DNA of 64,000 nucleotides from Vibrio hannami (GTDB taxonomy: Bacteria > Pseudomonadota > Gammaproteobacteria > Enterobacterales > Vibrionaceae), in contig NZ_JARQZP010000007.1 of the NCBI RefSeq assembly GCF_029589055.1, forward strand, positions 1,240,001 through 1,304,000, read 5' to 3'. Positions 33,577-42,897 of this stretch are shown piece after piece; positions within the stretch are counted from its first letter, which is position 1; each line of letters opens with the position of its first letter. The notes beneath the pieces are model-generated. The model was not told the origin of the DNA, did not search any database, and saw only the letters and a list, made by a program, of their open reading frames with translations. The position numbers were made by a program, and so were the translations under genes.

Positions 33577-35457
33577 ATGTGCGGTATTTCCGGAATATTT
33601 AATATACGTTTAGCACCACCCATAGACAAAGTCGCTCTACAGACGATCAACCGGGTTTTATGGCATCGAGGCCCGGATGATGAGGGGTACTACGTGGATA
33701 GCCATGTAGGACTTGGGCATCGCCGCCTGTCTATTATTGATCTTTCCGGTGGCCACCAGCCTGTATTTAATGAAGACAACAGTGTCTGCGTGGTCTTTAA
33801 CGGAGAGATTTACAACTTTGAGTCTCTGGTATCAGAACTCTCTGAGTTAGGTCATCGCTTCTCTACCCTCTCTGATACCGAGGTTATCGTGCATGCATGG
33901 GAACAATGGGGACCAGAATGTCTTTCACGCTTTCGAGGCATGTTCGCCTTTGCGCTTTGGGATAGCAACACACAGCAACTATTTATAACCCGTGACCGAC
34001 TGGGTAAGAAGCCTCTCTATTACACCGAAACGGCAAATGGCCAGTTGATCTTCGCCTCTGAACTCAAAGCCCTCCTTGTTCATGATGATGTAGATAAAAC
34101 CCTGCGTACAGAACTGGCAGAAGAGTATTTGATGTTTGGATATGTACCAGATCCCTACACGGCATATAAACAGATATACAAGTTAAATCCCGGACATTAT
34201 ATGTTGCTCTCTCCCGGTGGTAGTGTTGCTCAAACAGAGTATTGGGATTTGGAGATACCAGGTTCATCCCTAAGCTGGCAAGAGGCTCAGGAAAGCCTGA
34301 TCGAAGAATTACGAGAAGCGGTAAAGATTCGCATGCTTGCTGATGTACCTTTAGGCGCTTTCCTTTCTGGTGGCGTGGATTCAAGTGCAATCGTCGCATT
34401 AATGTCTGGCCTTCAGAGTGAGCCAGTAAACACCTGCGCAATTGGCTTTGATGAAAAAGCGTTTGATGAAACTGAGTACGCCAATCAGGTGGCCCGGCGA
34501 TACAACACCAATCATGTTGCTAAAGTCGCATCATCAGAAGACTTTGATTTAATAGACAAGCTAACTGATGTTTACGACGAACCCTTCGCAGACAGTTCCT
34601 CCCTGCCTACCTATCAGGTGTGCAAACTTGCAAGGCAAAGTGTAAAGGTTGCGTTATCCGGAGACGGTGGTGATGAGATTTTTGCGGGGTATCGTCGCTA
34701 TCAACTACAACTCGCGGAGCACCAAATTCGCTCAAAACTGCCTTATGCAATAAGAAAACCAGCCTTTGGGGCACTTGCCCATGTTTACCCCAAAGCAGAC
34801 TGGGCTCCCCGCTTTCTTCGAGCCAAAACCACCTTTCAGTCTCTGGCAATGAACGCTGTGGATGCATATGGGAATAGTATGTCTCGCTTTCGCGCAGACC
34901 AACGTGAAGCGCTATTTAAGCCAGAGTATGTGAAGCAATTAAACGGATATACCGGGCTGGAAATCGTCAAGCAACACGCAGCAAAAGCCCAGACGGATAA
35001 CCCTCTGAAGTTTATCCAGTACCTTGATATTAAAACCTGGTTAGCAGGCGATATCCTGACAAAAGTGGATCGAGCCAGCATGGCCCACTCACTGGAAGTC
35101 AGAGCCCCCCTGCTCGACCATAAGTTTATTGAGTGGGCGTTTGCCATAAATAATAGTGACAACATAAACGGCAATCAGGGGAAATACGCGTTTAAGAAAG
35201 CGCTTGAACCGTATGTTGATAACAACATCCTTTACAGACCGAAAATGGGGTTCAGAGTACCCAAAGCGAAATGGTTCCGTGGCCCCTTGCAAAACAACCT
35301 GAGAGAAAAAGTGCTTTCGACGCCTATGCTTGATAGTGGTTATTTTAAACCTGAGATGCTGAATAGACTGGTCGACGAACATATTAACGGTGTCAGCGAT
35401 AACAGCGACGAGCTCTGGAGTTTAATGATGTTTGCTCAGTTTCTTAGGAGGCAGTAA
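33577..35457 (+). CDS. XrtA-system amidotransferase (asparagine synthase-like)
   Basis: A 626-residue class II glutamine amidotransferase fused to an asparagine-synthase domain (exosortase A-associated family, as TIGR03108). Cys2 of MCGISGIF is the glutaminase nucleophile. WHRGPDDEG and VFNGEIYNF follow in the N-terminal domain. The ATP-pyrophosphatase loop FLSGGVDSSAI is near 265 and SLEVRAPLLDH near 508. Probably converts a sugar carboxylate such as a uronic acid to its amide, consistent with the uronate-type epimerase in the locus, but the acceptor is inferred. Strong AGGGGA ribosome site. Confidence 0.93.
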   Translation: MCGISGIFNIRLAPPIDKVALQTINRVLWHRGPDDEGYYVDSHVGLGHRRLSIIDLSGGHQPVFNEDNSVCVVFNGEIYNFESLVSELSELGHRFSTLSDTEVIVHAWEQWGPECLSRFRGMFAFALWDSNTQQLFITRDRLGKKPLYYTETANGQLIFASELKALLVHDDVDKTLRTELAEEYLMFGYVPDPYTAYKQIYKLNPGHYMLLSPGGSVAQTEYWDLEIPGSSLSWQEAQESLIEELREAVKIRMLADVPLGAFLSGGVDSSAIVALMSGLQSEPVNTCAIGFDEKAFDETEYANQVARRYNTNHVAKVASSEDFDLIDKLTDVYDEPFADSSSLPTYQVCKLARQSVKVALSGDGGDEIFAGYRRYQLQLAEHQIRSKLPYAIRKPAFGALAHVYPKADWAPRFLRAKTTFQSLAMNAVDAYGNSMSRFRADQREALFKPEYVKQLNGYTGLEIVKQHAAKAQTDNPLKFIQYLDIKTWLAGDILTKVDRASMAHSLEVRAPLLDHKFIEWAFAINNSDNINGNQGKYAFKKALEPYVDNNILYRPKMGFRVPKAKWFRGPLQNNLREKVLSTPMLDSGYFKPEMLNRLVDEHINGVSDNSDELWSLMMFAQFLRRQ

Positions 35458-35463
35458 GTCGAT

Positions 35464-36687
35464 ATGAAGCTACTGACCATCACAACTTTATACCCGAATG
35501 CGAATAACCCTAAACATGGGATATTTGTCGAAACACGGATGCGCCACCTGATAAAGAATTATCCGAATATCGAACTGAAGGTTATCGCCCCTGTCCCTTA
35601 CTTCCCTTCATCGAATAAGATTTTTGGTAGTTATGCGGAGTTTGCCAAAGCACCGTTGTTTGAAGTTCGCCATGGTATCGAGGTATACCACCCTAGATAT
35701 TTGGTCATTCCAAAAGTAGGGACAACGATCACACCTCATACGCTGGAATATGCCATTAACAGGCAGGTAAAGCAGATAATCACCGACGGTTACGATTTTG
35801 ATCTCATCGATGGTCACTATTTTTATCCGGACGGTGTCGCAATTGCTCGAACGGCTAAAAAATTCAATAAGCCCTTTATCATGACCGCTCGCGGTACGGA
35901 CATCAACTTACTGCCTCAATATCAACAGCCCAGAAAGATGATTCAGTCTGTACTCAGAGATAGCGAACACAATATCGCTGTTTGTGAAGCGCTAAGGCAA
36001 GAGATGCTTTCTCTGGGTGCAGAACCGGAAAAAACCACCACACTGCGTAATGGTGTTGATCTTACCCTGTTCCCGTACAGTGACGAAAAACAAAAAGCGA
36101 TATACCGCCAACAGTTGAATCTTCCGGCTGTCAGCCCGGTTATTTTGTCTGTGGGTCACCTGGTTGAGCGAAAAGGTCATAACCTGATTATTCAGGCACT
36201 GAAACGACTGCCTGACGTTTCGTTATTGATTGCTGGTGATGGCCCAGATAAGGCACGACTGCAAAGTCTCGCTGAAAAAACAGGAGTCCAATCCAGAGTG
36301 TTGTTTCTAGGAAGTTTAGACCAACCAACACTCGCGAAATACTATGGCGCGTGCGATGCACTGGTGCTCGCTTCTGACCGGGAAGGCTGGGCGAATGTCC
36401 TGCTTGAATCTATGGCCTGTGGCACACCCGTTGTTGCAACAAGAATTTGGGGAACACCTGAGGTAGTGAAAAATGAACATGCCGGTTTGTTGGTCGAACG
36501 GAATGTGTTGGACATTGCGAACGGCATTAAATCACTGCTAAGCAGCGATGTCTGTCGTAGTAAAACACGCCTTTATGCTGAAGGCTTTTCCTGGGATGAG
36601 ACAATTAATAAAAAATATCAACTAATTAGTATTATTCTTAATAAAGACGATAAAAAAATAGAGAGCGGCGAAGGCTTCCTGATATGA
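35464..36687 (+). CDS. Glycosyltransferase family 4
   Basis: A 407-residue GT-B enzyme. N-terminal TITTLYPNANNPKHGIFVETRM is a form common in exosortase A loci. MTARGTDINLLPQY lies near 140, RNGVDLTLFPY near 195, VGHLVERKGHNLIIQAL near 230, and the donor-binding motif SDREGWANVLLESMACGTPVVAT near 300. It starts 6 bp after the amidotransferase stop with GGAGG upstream, and its stop overlaps the next start by 4 bp. Donor sugar unknown. Confidence 0.9.
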   Translation: MKLLTITTLYPNANNPKHGIFVETRMRHLIKNYPNIELKVIAPVPYFPSSNKIFGSYAEFAKAPLFEVRHGIEVYHPRYLVIPKVGTTITPHTLEYAINRQVKQIITDGYDFDLIDGHYFYPDGVAIARTAKKFNKPFIMTARGTDINLLPQYQQPRKMIQSVLRDSEHNIAVCEALRQEMLSLGAEPEKTTTLRNGVDLTLFPYSDEKQKAIYRQQLNLPAVSPVILSVGHLVERKGHNLIIQALKRLPDVSLLIAGDGPDKARLQSLAEKTGVQSRVLFLGSLDQPTLAKYYGACDALVLASDREGWANVLLESMACGTPVVATRIWGTPEVVKNEHAGLLVERNVLDIANGIKSLLSSDVCRSKTRLYAEGFSWDETINKKYQLISIILNKDDKKIESGEGFLI

Positions 36688-37850
36688 AAATACTCTACCA
36701 CCATCGCATCGCATCAAAAGACGGACAATATGTACATGTCGAAGAGATAATTAATGCTTTGAGATCGCTTGGTCACGAAGTGATTGTTGTCGCTCCGCAG
36801 GTTTCAGAAAAAGCGAAGTTCGGCAGTGATGGTGGCTGGGTATCGAAGCTACGCGCAAATCTGCCAGGAGCAGTATCCGAATTATTAGAGTTTATCTATT
36901 CCTTCAATGTTTTCTTCAAACTCTGCTCTGCCATTATCAAACACCGCCCTGACGGAATATACGAGCGCTGTAACCTGTATCTTCCCTCTGGTATCTGGGC
37001 TAAAAAGCTTTTTGGTTTAAAACTGATTTTGGAAGTGAACTCCCCCATATATGAAGAACGAAAAAAGTATGGCGGTATCGCTTTGGATAAACTGGCCAAG
37101 TGGTCTGAATACTATGTATGGCGTAATGCCGACCACGTATTGCCTGTCACTCGCGTGTTATCCAAATATCTACTGGCTCAGGGAGTCGCGGAAGAAAACA
37201 TCACGGTAGTGCACAACGGAATAGACAGAAAACGATTTTTCCCGGGCGGGAGCTCTCGTCGCGAAGAGAGATTCAAAAACAAGCTGACGATAGGCTTTGT
37301 CGGGTTCTGCCGCGAATGGCATAAACTTGACGAGGTAATGACCCTTATAGCGAAAGAGAACAACCGCGACTTAATGTTACTTGTCGTAGGAGATGGCCCG
37401 GTTTCCGAACCATTAAAAAACCAGGCTCAGGCACTCGACCTTGAGGACAATTTCCACATCAGTGGATTGGTGTCCAGAGATAAGATGCCTCACTGGCTAG
37501 ATCAAATAGATATCGCTATCCAGCCCGCCGGAACTCCATGGTGCTCTCCTTTAAAACTGATTGAATATTTAGGAACAGGAAAAGCAATTGTTGCCCCAGA
37601 CAGTAACAATATTCGTGAGCTGTTAACTGACGGCAAAAACGCTCTCCTATTCAATGAGCAACACCCCAAAGAAATGGTAAGCAATATACAAAGAATAATT
37701 AATGACAAGGAGCTAAGACAAACTCTAGAGAACAATGCCGCTGAAACGATAGATGAACTAGGGTTAACCTGGCTACAAAATGCCAGGTTAATCGGAAACC
37801 TATTTAGTGCTAATAATCCATCAGAAGAACTTTCTCATGAAGAAAGATAA
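36684..37850 (+). CDS. Glycosyltransferase family 4
   Basis: A 388-residue GT-B enzyme of the XrtA arm. N-terminus ILYHHRIASKDGQYVHVEEII carries the acceptor-side loop. PDGIYERCNLYLPSG lies near 90, VVHNGIDRKRFFPGG near 180, IGFVGFCREWHKLDEV near 210, and the donor region PAGTPWCSPLKLIEYLGTGKAIV near 280. It is coupled to the preceding transferase (ATGA overlap) and runs 14 bp into the next gene. It presumably adds a sugar of the repeat unit; linkage unknown. Confidence 0.9.
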   Translation: MKILYHHRIASKDGQYVHVEEIINALRSLGHEVIVVAPQVSEKAKFGSDGGWVSKLRANLPGAVSELLEFIYSFNVFFKLCSAIIKHRPDGIYERCNLYLPSGIWAKKLFGLKLILEVNSPIYEERKKYGGIALDKLAKWSEYYVWRNADHVLPVTRVLSKYLLAQGVAEENITVVHNGIDRKRFFPGGSSRREERFKNKLTIGFVGFCREWHKLDEVMTLIAKENNRDLMLLVVGDGPVSEPLKNQAQALDLEDNFHISGLVSRDKMPHWLDQIDIAIQPAGTPWCSPLKLIEYLGTGKAIVAPDSNNIRELLTDGKNALLFNEQHPKEMVSNIQRIINDKELRQTLENNAAETIDELGLTWLQNARLIGNLFSANNPSEELSHEER

Positions 37851-38985
37851 TCGCAGGCACATCTGCCATCTGGTTTATAGTTTCCATGCCGGAGGTCTGG
37901 AACGCATAATCGCCAACTGTATCAACCACCTTGATGCGACACAGTTCAGGCACACCATCGTTGCACTCACTGATGTTGGTGATTTCATTTCGGAAATAAA
38001 CAGCGATGTAGAGCATTATTCACTGAATAAGAAACGCGGTAATGACTGGAGCCTTTTCTTCAAGTTGTTTCAGCTGCTCCAGCGTATCAAACCAGATGTG
38101 TTCCATAGTTATAATCTCGCAACCATTGAATTCCAATGGATTGCCCTGCTCTCTCGAGTGCCAGTTAGAGTGCATGCCGAACACGGAAGAGACAGCTATG
38201 ACCCCGATGGAAAAGTCAGGAAATACCAACTTATCCGGAAATTCTGTAGCCTGGCTATTCAAAAAATCGTTACAGTTTCAGTAGATCTAAAGAAGTGGCT
38301 GCTAACGGATGTACATATACCAGAGCGAAAGCTGAAGTTAGTCCTAAATGGTATCGACACACACTATTTTTCCCCAGGCTCAGATATGCCCGAAACGGGT
38401 AATTATCCCTTAGTTACTGAGAAAAATGCCTTAATTAGATTTGGCCACGTTGCGAGGTTACACGCGATTAAAAACCAGCGCCTGCTTTTACAGGCTTTTC
38501 TAAAAGCGAGTGAAACCTCCGAAGATTTTTGCCAAAACTGTACCTTAACTATTGTTGGTGACGGCCCGGATCGGGAACAGTTGGAACAGTTTGTCCTCGA
38601 GAATCCAACTCTGGCTAAAAAAGTGATGTTTACCGGTGCTAAAAGCAACATTCGCGACTATTATCACTCGTTCGATGTATTCGTAATGACATCGATCGCT
38701 GAAGGTATTCCGATGACTCTTCTGGAATCCATGTCCATGGGCCTTCCTCATGTTGTTACCTGTGTAGGTGGAATCAAAGAAGTATGTCGGGATGGTATTA
38801 CTGGTTTCGCTGTTGAGTCTGAAGATCTAAACACGTTTGCAGAAAAGTTAATACAGATCTACGAGGATTCGGAGCTAAGACAAGCGATGGCCGAGAATGC
38901 CAGATCAAGAGTGGTATCCCACTTCAGTCAGGATGGGATGATGACGGCATATGAAGAGCTATATACAGGGAGGGCATTGCTATGA
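37837..38985 (+). CDS. XrtA-system glycosyltransferase (stp2-type, GT4)
   Basis: A 382-residue GT-B enzyme of the PEP-CTERM/EpsH1-associated family (as TIGR03088). The ATG at 37837 is preferred because the characteristic HLVYSFHAGGLERIIANCINHL begins nine residues later; the open frame extends 10 codons further upstream into the previous gene. VHAEHGRDSYD lies near 110, RLHAIKNQRLLLQAF near 210, TSIAEGIPMTLLESMSMGLPHVVT near 290. Its stop overlaps the start of the 31-residue membrane protein (ATGA). Confidence 0.92.
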   Translation: MKKDNRRHICHLVYSFHAGGLERIIANCINHLDATQFRHTIVALTDVGDFISEINSDVEHYSLNKKRGNDWSLFFKLFQLLQRIKPDVFHSYNLATIEFQWIALLSRVPVRVHAEHGRDSYDPDGKVRKYQLIRKFCSLAIQKIVTVSVDLKKWLLTDVHIPERKLKLVLNGIDTHYFSPGSDMPETGNYPLVTEKNALIRFGHVARLHAIKNQRLLLQAFLKASETSEDFCQNCTLTIVGDGPDREQLEQFVLENPTLAKKVMFTGAKSNIRDYYHSFDVFVMTSIAEGIPMTLLESMSMGLPHVVTCVGGIKEVCRDGITGFAVESEDLNTFAEKLIQIYEDSELRQAMAENARSRVVSHFSQDGMMTAYEELYTGRALL

Positions 38986-39077
38986 TTGAAGGTTTACTTT
39001 TTCTGGGATGTATCATACTGCTTATTTATCTCGCTACTGAATCTCTTAAAATTGACAACGAAGAGAGGGATAAATAA
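38982..39077 (+). CDS. Small single-pass membrane protein, 31 residues
   Basis: Short open frame starting in the ATGA overlap with the upstream glycosyltransferase stop and ending in a TAATG overlap with the O-ligase start, so it is exactly fitted between two coupled genes. The product begins MIEGLLFLGCIILLIYLA, one hydrophobic helix, followed by a charged tail (ESLKIDNEERDK). AGGGAGGG lies 7-14 bases upstream of the start. No family recognised. It could be an accessory subunit of the glycan ligase, or its main role may be translational coupling. Confidence 0.7.
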   Translation: MIEGLLFLGCIILLIYLATESLKIDNEERDK

Positions 39078-40432
39078 TGCGCGATATCGTCTTTCTGTTG
39101 GCTTTTGCCGCTCTCTTTATCCTAGCTATCAAAAGACCTTACATCAGTTTGTCTTTGTGGTTGTGGTCAGGGCTGTTCGTTCCTGTCTATTGGTTACACG
39201 GTATAGCCCAGAGTATCAGTTACAATACCGTCTTTGCAGCGTGCACCATAATTGGCTACCTCATCTATCGAAATAAATCTCGAGTACCTCCGAACGCATT
39301 ACTGGTTCTTCCCTTGTTATTTCTGGCACACACTACCTTGACGAGTATCGTAACAATTGGCATAGAACCGTACGTTTGGTTAAGCTGGGAAAACTTTTTA
39401 AAGGTGATGCTGCTGTTTCTGTTTGCCAGCCTAATTTTACGCCAGAAACATCAATTTGAACTGTTTATCTGGGTCATCGTGTTGTCTGTTGGCTTTATCG
39501 GATTTGTAGAAGGGTTAAAGTTTCTCGCTTCCGGTGGTGGGCACAGCATCAAAGGCCCCAGAGGGCATATCCTTTCCGATAATAACCACTTTGCCCTGGC
39601 TCTTTGCATGACACTACCTTTGATCATTTATCTCATTACAGTCACTCCTAAGAAGTTTCTGAAAATAGGCCTGATAGGCGTGCTTATCTTATGTACTCTG
39701 GCTGTTCTTGGTACTCATTCAAGGGGTGGTTTTATCGGGCTTGCCGTTGTTGGTAGCTACTTTTGGCTAAAGAGCCACAAGAAACTCCTGAGCCTCCTAC
39801 TGGTTGTTATTATCGGCACCCTCGCCATTCAGTTCCTTCCTGAAAGCTGGTACGAGAGAATGGATAGCGTTGAATCGGTAGAAAAAGTGCTGGAAGACGA
39901 CTCCTTTAACACCAGACTAAACGCCTGGAAAATTCATACTTTGATGGCAATAGAGCGCCCCTTGGTTGGCGGAGGATTTGGAACCCCCCAATATGGATAT
40001 GTGTGGCGTTCGCTCGCAGTCGACATTCATATTTTTGACTTTATCCCCACCCCACCTCCAAGTGAAAGAGGTTGGGCGGCACACAGTATCTACTTCCAGG
40101 TTTTGGGGGATCACGGGTTCCCTGGGCTGTTGCTGTTTCTGTTAATCCTTCTGATAACGTTTCGAAGGCTCTCGCATATAGAAAAATACTATAACGAACG
40201 AGACCAAAAACAAGGCTGGCAATATACGCTCGCGCGGATGATAAAGGTATCCATTTTTGTGTATTGCATCGGAGGCGCAGCACTCTCTTTGGCCTATATT
40301 GAACTGCTATATGCTTTGGTTGCTATAACCTACGGCCTTTACGTGTCTATCGAAACTAGCCAGGAACAAGAGACACGTGCGCGGAGGGGAAACAGATTAA
40401 AGGGGGATCGAGATGTCATGGCTCACCGTTAA
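39077..40432 (+). CDS. O-antigen ligase-like protein, exosortase A-associated
   Basis: A 451-residue polytopic inner-membrane protein (family as TIGR03097) with about ten TM helices. Marks: SYNTVFAACTIIGYLIYRNK near residue 45, GPRGHILSDNNHFALALCMTLPL near 160, the periplasmic loop GTHSRGGFIGL near 215, and HSIYFQVLGDHGFPGLLLFL near 337, with the His typical of Wzy_C ligases. It is thought either to polymerise the XrtA glycan or to transfer it to PEP-CTERM proteins. Overlaps the sulfotransferase by 20 bp. Confidence 0.92.
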   Translation: MRDIVFLLAFAALFILAIKRPYISLSLWLWSGLFVPVYWLHGIAQSISYNTVFAACTIIGYLIYRNKSRVPPNALLVLPLLFLAHTTLTSIVTIGIEPYVWLSWENFLKVMLLFLFASLILRQKHQFELFIWVIVLSVGFIGFVEGLKFLASGGGHSIKGPRGHILSDNNHFALALCMTLPLIIYLITVTPKKFLKIGLIGVLILCTLAVLGTHSRGGFIGLAVVGSYFWLKSHKKLLSLLLVVIIGTLAIQFLPESWYERMDSVESVEKVLEDDSFNTRLNAWKIHTLMAIERPLVGGGFGTPQYGYVWRSLAVDIHIFDFIPTPPPSERGWAAHSIYFQVLGDHGFPGLLLFLLILLITFRRLSHIEKYYNERDQKQGWQYTLARMIKVSIFVYCIGGAALSLAYIELLYALVAITYGLYVSIETSQEQETRARRGNRLKGDRDVMAHR

Positions 40433-41312
40433 TTTTGCGATAGTTGGTGCTCAGAAATGCGGCACAACTACGTTGGCCAAGCATTTATCTGCGTTAGATA
40501 GTGTCTCTTTTTGTCGTGAGAAAGAACCTCACTTTTTTAGCAAATCTGCAAACTGGAGGCAAGATTTTACCGAGTATCAGGCACTATATAGTCAAGGGGA
40601 GAATAAGCTATACGGAGAAGCCTCTACCTCTTATAGTTTCTGCGATGAGTATCCGGACGCAATAAAAAACCTTTATGAACACAACCCGCAAATGAAGCTT
40701 ATTTACCTTATCCGCGATCCTGTGTCCCGAGTTGAGTCTCATTATAATCACCGCTTAAGAAATGGAAGAGTGTCGAGCAACTTCATTGAATCGGTCGGTA
40801 CTCACCCATGCTTTATAGAGAGATCGCTATACAGTAAACAGCTAGCACACATCTACTATACTTTTCCTCGGGAGCAGGTACTTGTGGTGCTTTTTGATGA
40901 CTTGATTTCGGATCCTTACAACACACTTGAAAGAGTATGTGAGTTCCTCGAATTAGCTGCCCCCAAAGAACTGGATACCACACCCCAAAATGTTTCTGAT
41001 GCCAAACTTAAACTCAAGTCACCTATCTTGAAAAGAGCAATAAGTGCCCTAGAGTTCTTGCCATTTTCCTACAAACTATCACGCTTTTTGCCCATCAAGA
41101 AAAAAGCAACAGCGGCGGAAAAGCAGTTACTTTGGCAGGCGTTTGAGTCCGACCTTGAAAAGTTAAATCAATGGTTCTCTTTGCCTATTGAGCAGTGGCA
41201 AAAAAATATGAATCCGACCCAACTAAACGGCTGCAATGAAAGCTCCCTAAAGAGTCATGATGGCCAATATCTGAATCAGAACAGTGCTGAAACGCGGAGG
41301 CGCAATGATTAA
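40413..41312 (+). CDS. Sulfotransferase (NDST/Sulfotransfer_1-like)
   Basis: A 299-residue PAPS-dependent sulfotransferase. The 5'-phosphosulfate loop VGAQKCGTTTLAKHL is at residues 11-25, with KEPHFFS near 37 as in heparan-type enzymes. The 3'-phosphate motif IRDPVSRVESHYNHRLR is near 105 and LFDDLISDP near 160. It likely sulfates the XrtA-linked glycan. AGGGGG upstream supports the start inside the ligase gene. One of three sulfotransferases in the window. Confidence 0.92.
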   Translation: MSWLTVNFAIVGAQKCGTTTLAKHLSALDSVSFCREKEPHFFSKSANWRQDFTEYQALYSQGENKLYGEASTSYSFCDEYPDAIKNLYEHNPQMKLIYLIRDPVSRVESHYNHRLRNGRVSSNFIESVGTHPCFIERSLYSKQLAHIYYTFPREQVLVVLFDDLISDPYNTLERVCEFLELAAPKELDTTPQNVSDAKLKLKSPILKRAISALEFLPFSYKLSRFLPIKKKATAAEKQLLWQAFESDLEKLNQWFSLPIEQWQKNMNPTQLNGCNESSLKSHDGQYLNQNSAETRRRND

Positions 41313-42228
41313 GAAAATCAAATATGAGTTCAACAAAAAATTTTATAACCTGGCTTTAAGAGCCGTTAAAAAGCTGCCGCCTATAGAGATAAAGGAGGAG
41401 TTGGACTTTACGCTTCTTAGTGTCTGTTCTCATAGCGACCTGATTCAGTACCTATTCGCTCTAAGAAGTTTTTGTGAAAACACACCACCCAAACGAATCT
41501 TTATTCTCAGCGATGGTTCACTCACCGCAGAAGATCGAAAATTATTAATGAGACTCAATGACCGAATCACAATATCAGAGGCCAATGATGTTGTAATAGA
41601 CGGTACACCCTCTTATATCTCCTGGCGGAGGCTGACAAAGATTGTTGAGCTTGTGAATGATTCTTATGTTGTTCAGCTTGACTCTGATGTGGTCGTCAGA
41701 CGCTTGATTCCTGAGCTTAATCAATGCATTAAAAACCAGACCTCCTTTATACACGGAACACTCTCTGGTAAAAAAATCACGGATAAAGTAAGCGCGCAAC
41801 AGTACGGAGAGGCGATAAAACGACAGGGATTTACCAATCTTCAAACCTATTGTGAAGCGGCTCTGAATAAAACGGACGATAAAGTGATCAGCAAGTACGT
41901 GCGGGGCAGTGGTGGATTGTACGGCATTCCCAAAAAAGCCATCAATCAACAGTCGATTAAATCCATTTCAGAGCAATACCACATTGCTGTAGGAGAAAAG
42001 TGGTTTGGCTGGGGATCGGAACAGGTCGCTGTAAACACGCTGATTGCCAATCAGGACAACGCAAATGTCCTCAATACTGATGATTGTGGAATCCCAAAAT
42101 TTGAAAACATGGCCTATACAAATAGCCTGTCTATCGTACATTTCATTGGCACAATACGATTTGTCAATATGGTGTATTACTCTTACTGTAAAGAGCTACT
42201 TAATAAGTGGCAACAATTAGCGCACTAA
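41305..42228 (+). CDS. Putative GT-A fold glycosyltransferase
   Basis: A 307-residue protein without a clear family. The ATG at 41305 (MIKKIKYEF) is chosen because GGAGG precedes it; the frame stays open 7 codons upstream. The sequence reads like a nucleotide-diphospho-sugar transferase: FTLLSVCSHSDL as first strand, PKRIFILSDGSL near 65, and VVQLDSDVVV near 122 supplying a DxD metal site. KWFGWGSEQVAVNTL near 232 is a plausible acceptor/catalytic region. Last gene of the plus-strand arm, converging with and overlapping the 3' end of the next sulfotransferase by 12 bp. Confidence 0.7.
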   Translation: MIKKIKYEFNKKFYNLALRAVKKLPPIEIKEELDFTLLSVCSHSDLIQYLFALRSFCENTPPKRIFILSDGSLTAEDRKLLMRLNDRITISEANDVVIDGTPSYISWRRLTKIVELVNDSYVVQLDSDVVVRRLIPELNQCIKNQTSFIHGTLSGKKITDKVSAQQYGEAIKRQGFTNLQTYCEAALNKTDDKVISKYVRGSGGLYGIPKKAINQQSIKSISEQYHIAVGEKWFGWGSEQVAVNTLIANQDNANVLNTDDCGIPKFENMAYTNSLSIVHFIGTIRFVNMVYYSYCKELLNKWQQLAH

Positions 42229-42897
42229 CTGCCAGGAGTCTTTGTCATAGTCTAATAGCTCAAAATCCAGTTTATAGAAATCGTATATCATATCGGCGAT
42301 TTTTTTTGTCAGAACCACATCCGACGGGCGCTTTTTCGACACATTGACTCGCTCAAGGCTTTGTTTTTTTCCAATCACACTACAAATGAACTTGAAGTCA
42401 TCATCTAAATTTTCAAACCTACCGACAAAATCCACTTTACATTTCAAGTCCACATCATAGATATAACAACTTTGTGTCTTAAACAAAGGGTGGAACTCAC
42501 CGTAACCACGCGCACAAAAATACTCAACAAAATCATCAAAACTCATGTGCTTGTCTGATATTAGCTGTTTTATATAAGCATCTGTTTTTTGACCTTTTTC
42601 CTGAGTTAAGTACCTATAAGTCGATATCATTCTACTGTAGGGATTTCTAACAAAACAAAACTTGAATGACTGAGAAAACAGTTTCGGTTCTGGGGCTCGG
42701 TACACCCTAAAGTCATAATGTTGCCGGAAATGTATGGATAGCGCGTTCAAGACGCTTGTACCAGCAGTCTTAGGTATATGAATAAAAAGAAATTTATTTT
42801 TCTTCATATAGTTAGTATGAGGAAACGGATCCAGGAATCGCCTACACTTGTTATATAGTTCCCAATACAACAGCTTTAGTTTACTACTCATACGCAA
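42217..42897 (-). CDS. Sulfotransferase family 2
   Basis: A 226-residue sulfotransferase (Sulfotransfer_2 type). The PAPS loop is FLFIHIPKTAGTSVL near residue 35, and FCFVRNPYSRMISTYRYL near 80 is the 3'-phosphate site. VDFVGRFENLDDDF near 150 is a block shared with chondroitin/heparan 2-O-type enzymes. Last gene of the region 4 operon, directly abutting the GT4 gene (no gap). Probably sulfates the region 4 glycan; position and acceptor unknown. Confidence 0.9.
   Translation of the reverse strand: MRMSSKLKLLYWELYNKCRRFLDPFPHTNYMKKNKFLFIHIPKTAGTSVLNALSIHFRQHYDFRVYRAPEPKLFSQSFKFCFVRNPYSRMISTYRYLTQEKGQKTDAYIKQLISDKHMSFDDFVEYFCARGYGEFHPLFKTQSCYIYDVDLKCKVDFVGRFENLDDDFKFICSVIGKKQSLERVNVSKKRPSDVVLTKKIADMIYDFYKLDFELLDYDKDSWQLVR

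Noticed and set aside
37807..37836. Upstream start for the stp2-type glycosyltransferase
   Set aside because: Those codons lie inside the preceding gene and precede the conserved N-terminus; the ATG at 37837 fits the family better.
38986..39276. A 96-codon open frame overlapping the 31-residue membrane protein
   Set aside because: It is out of frame with both the small protein and the O-ligase it overlaps, and its composition is not coding-like.
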